A stretch of DNA of 64,000 nt from JABDQA01 sp963824415 (GTDB lineage: Bacteria > Desulfobacterota > Desulfobulbia > Desulfobulbales > Desulfocapsaceae): contig CAWGPM010000015.1 in the NCBI GenBank assembly GCA_963824415.1, positions 124,001-188,000 on the forward strand, given 5' to 3'. Shown piece after piece: positions 59,930-64,000 of this stretch. Within the stretch, counting starts at the first letter, position 1; every line of letters starts with the position of its first letter. The position numbers and the translations under genes were made by a program. A model generated the notes under the pieces. It was not told the origin of the DNA. It searched no databases and worked only from the letters and a program-made list of their open reading frames with translations.

Positions 59930-61657
59930 ATGAACAATAAAGAAATTTTAGCACGGCTCTATAAGACACTTGAACCGTATCGCCCCAAACTGGTAATCGC
60001 GATGGTCGCGATGATCTTTGTCGCACTCTGCACCGGTGCCCAGACCTATATGGTAAAGGATCTGCTTGATAAAATATTTATCGAGAAAAATGAGTTTTAT
60101 CTCTATTCCCTAACCATCGTAATCGTCTTCGTATTCGGCATTAAAGGGTTGTTTTACTATACCTATCATTACCTGCTCGAAAAGGTCGGTCTTTCTGTCA
60201 TCAAGGATTACCGCTCCAAAATATTCAGACACATCCACATTCAACCACTTTCTTTCTTCCACGCCCATCCGACGGGAACGCTTATATCCCGGGTCGTATC
60301 CGACGTCACCCTGATGCAGCAGGCAGTCTCGAGTGCGCTGGTCGGTATTCTCAGAGATTTCTTCTCGGTGGTGGTGCTGCTTGGCGTGGTTTTCTATCTG
60401 AACTGGCGCCTGGCCCTCTTCTGTTTTGCTATTCTGCCCTTTGCGGCTTTACCGATCATCAAATTCGGCAAGGTCTTCAGACGTCTAAGCACCCGGGCCC
60501 AGGAGGAGACCGCCCAGGTTTCCAACATGCTGTATGAGACCATCACCGGCAACCGGATTGTCAAAGCCTTCAACATGGAGGAACATGAGAATAAACGCTA
60601 TAATAAGCAGCTTGATTCCCTTTTGGACATAACCATCCAGGATGCCGGAGTACGCTGCTTGCAGCATCCGCTGATGGAGTTTATCGGCGGGGTGGCAATT
60701 GCGATGTTCATCTGGTTCGGCGGGAAACTGGTTATCGACGGCAGTGTAACACCTGGTGAATTTTTTGCGCTGATGACCTCACTGATCGTCGCTTATGACC
60801 CGATCAAAAGAATCGGCAAGGTTAACTCAACGGTGCAGCAGGGCCTTGCCGCAGCAACCAGGGTCTTTTCGATTCTCGATATCGAGCCAGCAATTTCCGA
60901 CAAGCCCGGTGCGCCGGATTTACCTCCCTTTAAAAAATCAATCCGTTTTACCAATGTCAGTTTCAGTTATGAGGACAACGCCGAGGCGCTCAGCGCCATC
61001 AATCTTGAGGTTCCTGCAGGACAGACCCTGGCGATCGTCGGACACAGCGGTGGCGGCAAAACCACGCTGACTAACCTGATACCGAGATTTCTCGAGGTAA
61101 ATACCGGTAGTATCGAAATCGATGGGAGCGACATCAGAGAGGTCTCCATCAAATCACTGCGGGATCAAATCGCCATGGTCACCCAACAGACCATCCTTTT
61201 CAACGACACCGTCAGAAACAATATCGCCTACGGCAGTTTCAGCCGCTCCGATGAAGATATCAAAAAGGCTGCCCGGGCTGCCCACGCTCTGGATTTCATC
61301 AATGATCTGCCCCACGGTTTCGACACAATCATCGGTGAAGGAGGCGCCCGTCTTTCCGGTGGAGAACGGCAACGCATCTCGATCGCCCGGGCCTTGTTGA
61401 AAAATGCTCCGCTTCTGATTCTTGACGAGGCTACCTCGGCTCTGGATACCGAGTCGGAACGCTTGGTTCAGAGCGCACTGGAAAACCTGATGAGGAACCG
61501 GACGACGATTGTTATCGCCCATCGGCTTTCCACGATCAAAAACGCCGACCGTATAATCGTGATAAAAAACGGCGCCATCGTCGAAGACGGCAGCCACGAA
61601 GAGCTGCTCGCCCGGCACGGGGAATATGAACAGCTCTACACGATGCAGTACCATTGA
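59930..61657 (+). CDS. msbA: Lipid A export ABC transporter, permease/ATPase MsbA
   Basis: 575 residues. Six membrane helices (about 18-290) carry the ABC exporter fold; FIEKNEFYLYSLTIVIVF and HPTGTLISRVVSDVTLM are typical of MsbA. The ATPase has Walker A VGHSGGGKTTLTNL, signature LSGGERQRISIARAL, Walker B LLILDEATSALD and the switch His in IAHRLSTI. It flips lipid A-core across the inner membrane. The 258-nt gap from the acyltransferase gene has no other gene. Neighbours support an LPS role rather than a general drug exporter. Confidence 0.92.
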   Translation: MNNKEILARLYKTLEPYRPKLVIAMVAMIFVALCTGAQTYMVKDLLDKIFIEKNEFYLYSLTIVIVFVFGIKGLFYYTYHYLLEKVGLSVIKDYRSKIFRHIHIQPLSFFHAHPTGTLISRVVSDVTLMQQAVSSALVGILRDFFSVVVLLGVVFYLNWRLALFCFAILPFAALPIIKFGKVFRRLSTRAQEETAQVSNMLYETITGNRIVKAFNMEEHENKRYNKQLDSLLDITIQDAGVRCLQHPLMEFIGGVAIAMFIWFGGKLVIDGSVTPGEFFALMTSLIVAYDPIKRIGKVNSTVQQGLAAATRVFSILDIEPAISDKPGAPDLPPFKKSIRFTNVSFSYEDNAEALSAINLEVPAGQTLAIVGHSGGGKTTLTNLIPRFLEVNTGSIEIDGSDIREVSIKSLRDQIAMVTQQTILFNDTVRNNIAYGSFSRSDEDIKKAARAAHALDFINDLPHGFDTIIGEGGARLSGGERQRISIARALLKNAPLLILDEATSALDTESERLVQSALENLMRNRTTIVIAHRLSTIKNADRIIVIKNGAIVEDGSHEELLARHGEYEQLYTMQYH

Positions 61658-61706
61658 CGAGGCAAGGCTCATTGCGCATCAGCTATAACCGATAAAGAAA
61701 CAGACC

Positions 61707-62906
61707 ATGTACTCAGGATCATCGCCCGGCTCCTCGATAAGTGGCAAGCTGAGGGCTTGCGGAGCAGTTTTTGCCTGTGCCGGCTGTTTCTTCACCCCGC
61801 TCTCCACCTCTCTGCTGGGGCTGTTTTCGATTCTGGCTGCACTCGCCTGGCTGCTTTCCGGGGGACTGTTCGATCTCCCACAGATCCTGCGCAATCATCG
61901 CTCAACCCTCTGCGCCCTTGCCCTGTTTTGCCTTATGGCTCTCGCCGTGAGTTATTCCGAAGCGGCACCAATCCAGGCACTTGAGACCCTGAAAAAATAT
62001 AGAGAGCTGCTGCTTTTCCCGGTGATCATGGGCCTGTTCTCGCTGTCCCCGCGCTATAGGGCCTGGGCTGAGTATGCTTTTCTGGCAGGTTGCATCGTAT
62101 TGATGCTTGTCTCTTACCTGATGTTTTTCAGCCTTGTACCAGAGGAGCGCTACGGCCATTCCCTGGTATATCATATAACCCACAGTTTTTTTATGGCGAT
62201 TCTATCCTTCTGGGTGCTGCATAAAGCGCTGACAAATGCGCCTGGCCGCTCCCTCTGGCTGTTCATATTTCTGGCGGCTGTTGTCAACATTTTCTACATC
62301 GCCCCCGGCAGAACGGGTATGCTCGTTTTTTGCTGTCTGATGCTGCTTTTCTTCTATCAAAAATTCTCACTGGGAAAATGGTTCCTCTGCATGGCGCTAT
62401 TTATTGCGGTTATGGGGGGGGTATATCAGAGCTCGGATAATTTTTCCGGGCGGGTCAAGGAGGTAATCAACGAAGTCAATCACTACCAGCCTGGCCAGTC
62501 CCGGACATCGATTGGCCAACGCTTCGACTGGTGGAACAGCTCTATCGCACTGATCAAACAAAAGCCCCTGCTTGGCCACGGCACCGGCTCCTTTCCACTG
62601 GTTCACCAGAAAATTATCGAAAATACCTCCGTTACAGCCACCGACAACCCGCATAACGAGTATCTTTTTATCTGTGTTCAATTCGGCTTGATCGGCCTTG
62701 CGCTGTTCTTCTGTCTGATAGTTTTCCAACTGATCGAAGGTGCCCGGCTTGACAAATCACCAAGACATCTTCTCCAGGGGGTAATTCTGGCTTTCCTGGC
62801 CGGCAGTCTGATGAATTCCCTGCTATTCGACTCGCAGCAGGGCCATTTTTATCTATTTATGAGCTGCGCACTGCTTGCTGCTGGTCCGCAGCATAGCAGA
62901 AAATAG
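61707..62906 (+). CDS. O-antigen ligase / polymerase (Wzy_C family, WaaL-like)
   Basis: 399 residues with about eleven membrane helices. The large periplasmic loop (about 265-325) contains GQRFDWWNSSIALIKQKPLLGHG and the DNPHNEYLFI block, which are Wzy_C hallmarks in WaaL ligases. The active His lies in the HNEY region. It would join O-antigen from undecaprenyl phosphate to lipid A core. The alternative is a polymerase. It follows msbA by 49 nt and converges on the GT4 gene with a six-base gap. Confidence 0.88.
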   Translation: MYSGSSPGSSISGKLRACGAVFACAGCFFTPLSTSLLGLFSILAALAWLLSGGLFDLPQILRNHRSTLCALALFCLMALAVSYSEAAPIQALETLKKYRELLLFPVIMGLFSLSPRYRAWAEYAFLAGCIVLMLVSYLMFFSLVPEERYGHSLVYHITHSFFMAILSFWVLHKALTNAPGRSLWLFIFLAAVVNIFYIAPGRTGMLVFCCLMLLFFYQKFSLGKWFLCMALFIAVMGGVYQSSDNFSGRVKEVINEVNHYQPGQSRTSIGQRFDWWNSSIALIKQKPLLGHGTGSFPLVHQKIIENTSVTATDNPHNEYLFICVQFGLIGLALFFCLIVFQLIEGARLDKSPRHLLQGVILAFLAGSLMNSLLFDSQQGHFYLFMSCALLAAGPQHSRK

Positions 62907-62912
62907 CGATAG

Positions 62913-64000
62913 CTATGAAGTTGGTGAGAGGGATTTTTTCGGATACGGCTCAGGGCTGCGCCTGTCGGCAATAAGCTTGTAGTAGAAATCAGTAGTTTTC
63001 TGGCACATGGTGTTCATCGTGAATTTGCCATCGACGGTTTCTTTTCCGGCCATCCCATAACGTTTCATGGTCTCTGGTGAAGACAGCGCTTCATCTATGG
63101 CCCGGGCCAGATCCTCGGCCACACCGGGGGTCACCAGCCAGCCTGTCTTTCCGGGAGTAACAGTTTCGAGACTACCGCCGTGGGCAGTGGCAATAACCGG
63201 TTTGCCCATGGCCATCGCTTCGATGGTCGTCCGGCCAAAAGCCTCCGGTTCGTTGGAGGATGCGGACACCACCACATCGGCAACCATCAACGCAGCCGGC
63301 ATATCGTCACAATGACCAACCATGAACACGTTGTCTTGCAGATCAAGCCTGTCGATCAACTCGGCAAGCTCTTTGGTAAAGCCCGGGTTGTCCTGCGTAT
63401 CGCCCACCATGACCGCTTGAAAATTGCTATGCTGAACCATGGACAACGCTTGAATAAAAAGGTCCGGTCCCTTGAGCCTGGTCAAGCGCCCGGGGAGCAT
63501 GATGATCGGTTTGTCGGCAGATAGCCCCCACAAGGATCGAAAGCGCTCGACTCGCTCCTGAGAAACAACCCCCGGATCGAATTTTTCCTTATCCACGCCG
63601 CGAAAAATCAGCTCGATACCGCGGTCGACACCATAAGCATTTTTAATATGCTGCTCGATACTCTTCGAGATCGCTATGATGCCCATGCCTTTGGTCATGA
63701 TCGCGCTATAGCTGTTGACCGAATAGAAGCCGTGAAACGTGGTGACCAGCACCGGTCGTTTTTTTTTCGGCAGGGACTTCCAGACCAGGTAACCAAGCCA
63801 GGCGGGCATCCGCGAGCGCAAGTGGAGTACATCGATTTTCTCGTTAATCAGCAGTCTTCTGAGCGACAGCACATATTTCAGAACAACCGGACTCTTGGCA
63901 CCGACCTTCCAGGTAATGTGCCGGCTTCCTTCCTCTTCGAGCTGCTTTACCAGCCGGCCACCTGCCGAAATCACGATCGAACGATGCCCCTGGTCAGCTA
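62913..64000 (-). CDS. GT4 family glycosyltransferase (N-terminus beyond window)
   Basis: The frame runs open to the right edge, so the N-terminal stretch (perhaps 30 residues) is missing. The readable part starts DQGHRSIVISAGGRLVKQLE, a normal GT4 beginning. VFHGFYSVNSYSAIMTK-type core, IIMLPGRLTRLKGPDLFIQAL and the donor-binding SNEPEAFGRTTIEAMAMGKPVIA (in part) define a GT-B retaining transferase. Similar proteins build LPS core or O-antigen. A GTG at 63974 looks like an internal codon, not the start. Confidence 0.88.
   Translation of the reverse strand, partial: ADQGHRSIVISAGGRLVKQLEEEGSRHITWKVGAKSPVVLKYVLSLRRLLINEKIDVLHLRSRMPAWLGYLVWKSLPKKKRPVLVTTFHGFYSVNSYSAIMTKGMGIIAISKSIEQHIKNAYGVDRGIELIFRGVDKEKFDPGVVSQERVERFRSLWGLSADKPIIMLPGRLTRLKGPDLFIQALSMVQHSNFQAVMVGDTQDNPGFTKELAELIDRLDLQDNVFMVGHCDDMPAALMVADVVVSASSNEPEAFGRTTIEAMAMGKPVIATAHGGSLETVTPGKTGWLVTPGVAEDLARAIDEALSSPETMKRYGMAGKETVDGKFTMNTMCQKTTDFYYKLIADRRSPEPYPKKSLSPTS

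Noticed and set aside
1..64000. Defence islands, prophage, insertion sequences, CRISPR arrays, tRNA or rRNA genes
   Set aside because: No direct-repeat arrays, transposase or integrase motifs, or tRNA/rRNA-like structures were seen on either strand.

Overview
The window reads as one chromosomal stretch of a Gram-negative, LPS-bearing bacterium, most likely a member of the Desulfobacterota (Desulfobulbales-like). That placement is inference. It rests on the gene order obgE-proB-proA-nadD behind rplU-rpmA, on rpsF-rpsR-(DUF2232 protein)-rplI-dnaB-leuS, on the lipid A/LPS genes (kdsB, lptE, lpxL-like, msbA, O-antigen ligase) and on the moderate GC content. I see no rRNA, tRNA, CRISPR array, insertion sequence, integrase or phage gene. 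Nearly all of the DNA is coding.

Layout. 1-1390: 5' end of ung (cut by the window edge) and a CheB-like response regulator, minus strand. 1408-6440: rplU-rpmA with its own promoter and terminator, then obgE-proB-proA-nadD ending at a stem-loop over the nadD stop codon, all minus. 6524-7170: an orphan AP2-like gene, minus. 7279-15971: plus-strand run of mazG, the ribosomal/replication cluster rpsF-rpsR-DUF2232-rplI-dnaB, then leuS, lptE and a dus gene. 16001-29047: galU-priA (minus), hrpA (plus), kdsB plus a long YvcK/CofD-like gene (minus), rsmJ (plus), a YkgJ-like gene-rlmH (minus) and yqgE (minus). 29279-32447: glgB, a small protein and a DUF4126 membrane protein. 32462-35975: a phosphorylase-like protein overlapping a histidine kinase. 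36219-42593: a complete branched-chain amino-acid-type ABC importer (livJ-H-M-G-F order) followed by two EamA-type exporters. 42935-47347: nadA, then a minus-strand set of a BI-1 family protein, coaBC, a tRNA-queuosine mannosyltransferase homologue and a small ORF. 47407-58305: an envelope polysaccharide cluster (WbaP-type initiating transferase, four GT2 enzymes, a flippase-like protein, a hexapeptide acyltransferase, AsnB, an SGNH hydrolase with a CFI-type C-terminal module, a secreted beta-propeller-like protein). 58739-64000: LpxL-like acyltransferase, MsbA, O-antigen ligase, and a GT4 glycosyltransferase cut by the right edge.

How they work together. The first half is housekeeping: translation, replication restart, proline and NAD synthesis. 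The right third builds the envelope: a sugar phosphate is loaded on undecaprenyl phosphate, extended by GT2 enzymes, decorated, and joined by an O-antigen ligase to lipid A core made by the LpxL/MsbA side. galU, kdsB, lptE and yqgE elsewhere in the window also touch the envelope.

Most unusual items: the CheB-like regulator that carries a zinc ribbon and has lost the catalytic serine; the phosphorylase-like protein coupled to a sensor kinase; the orphan AP2-like DNA-binding protein beside rplU; the YvcK-like protein about twice the usual length; and the bacterial homologue of the tRNA-queuosine mannosyltransferase. No mobile or defence system is evident, and nothing here can be claimed as a new system with certainty.
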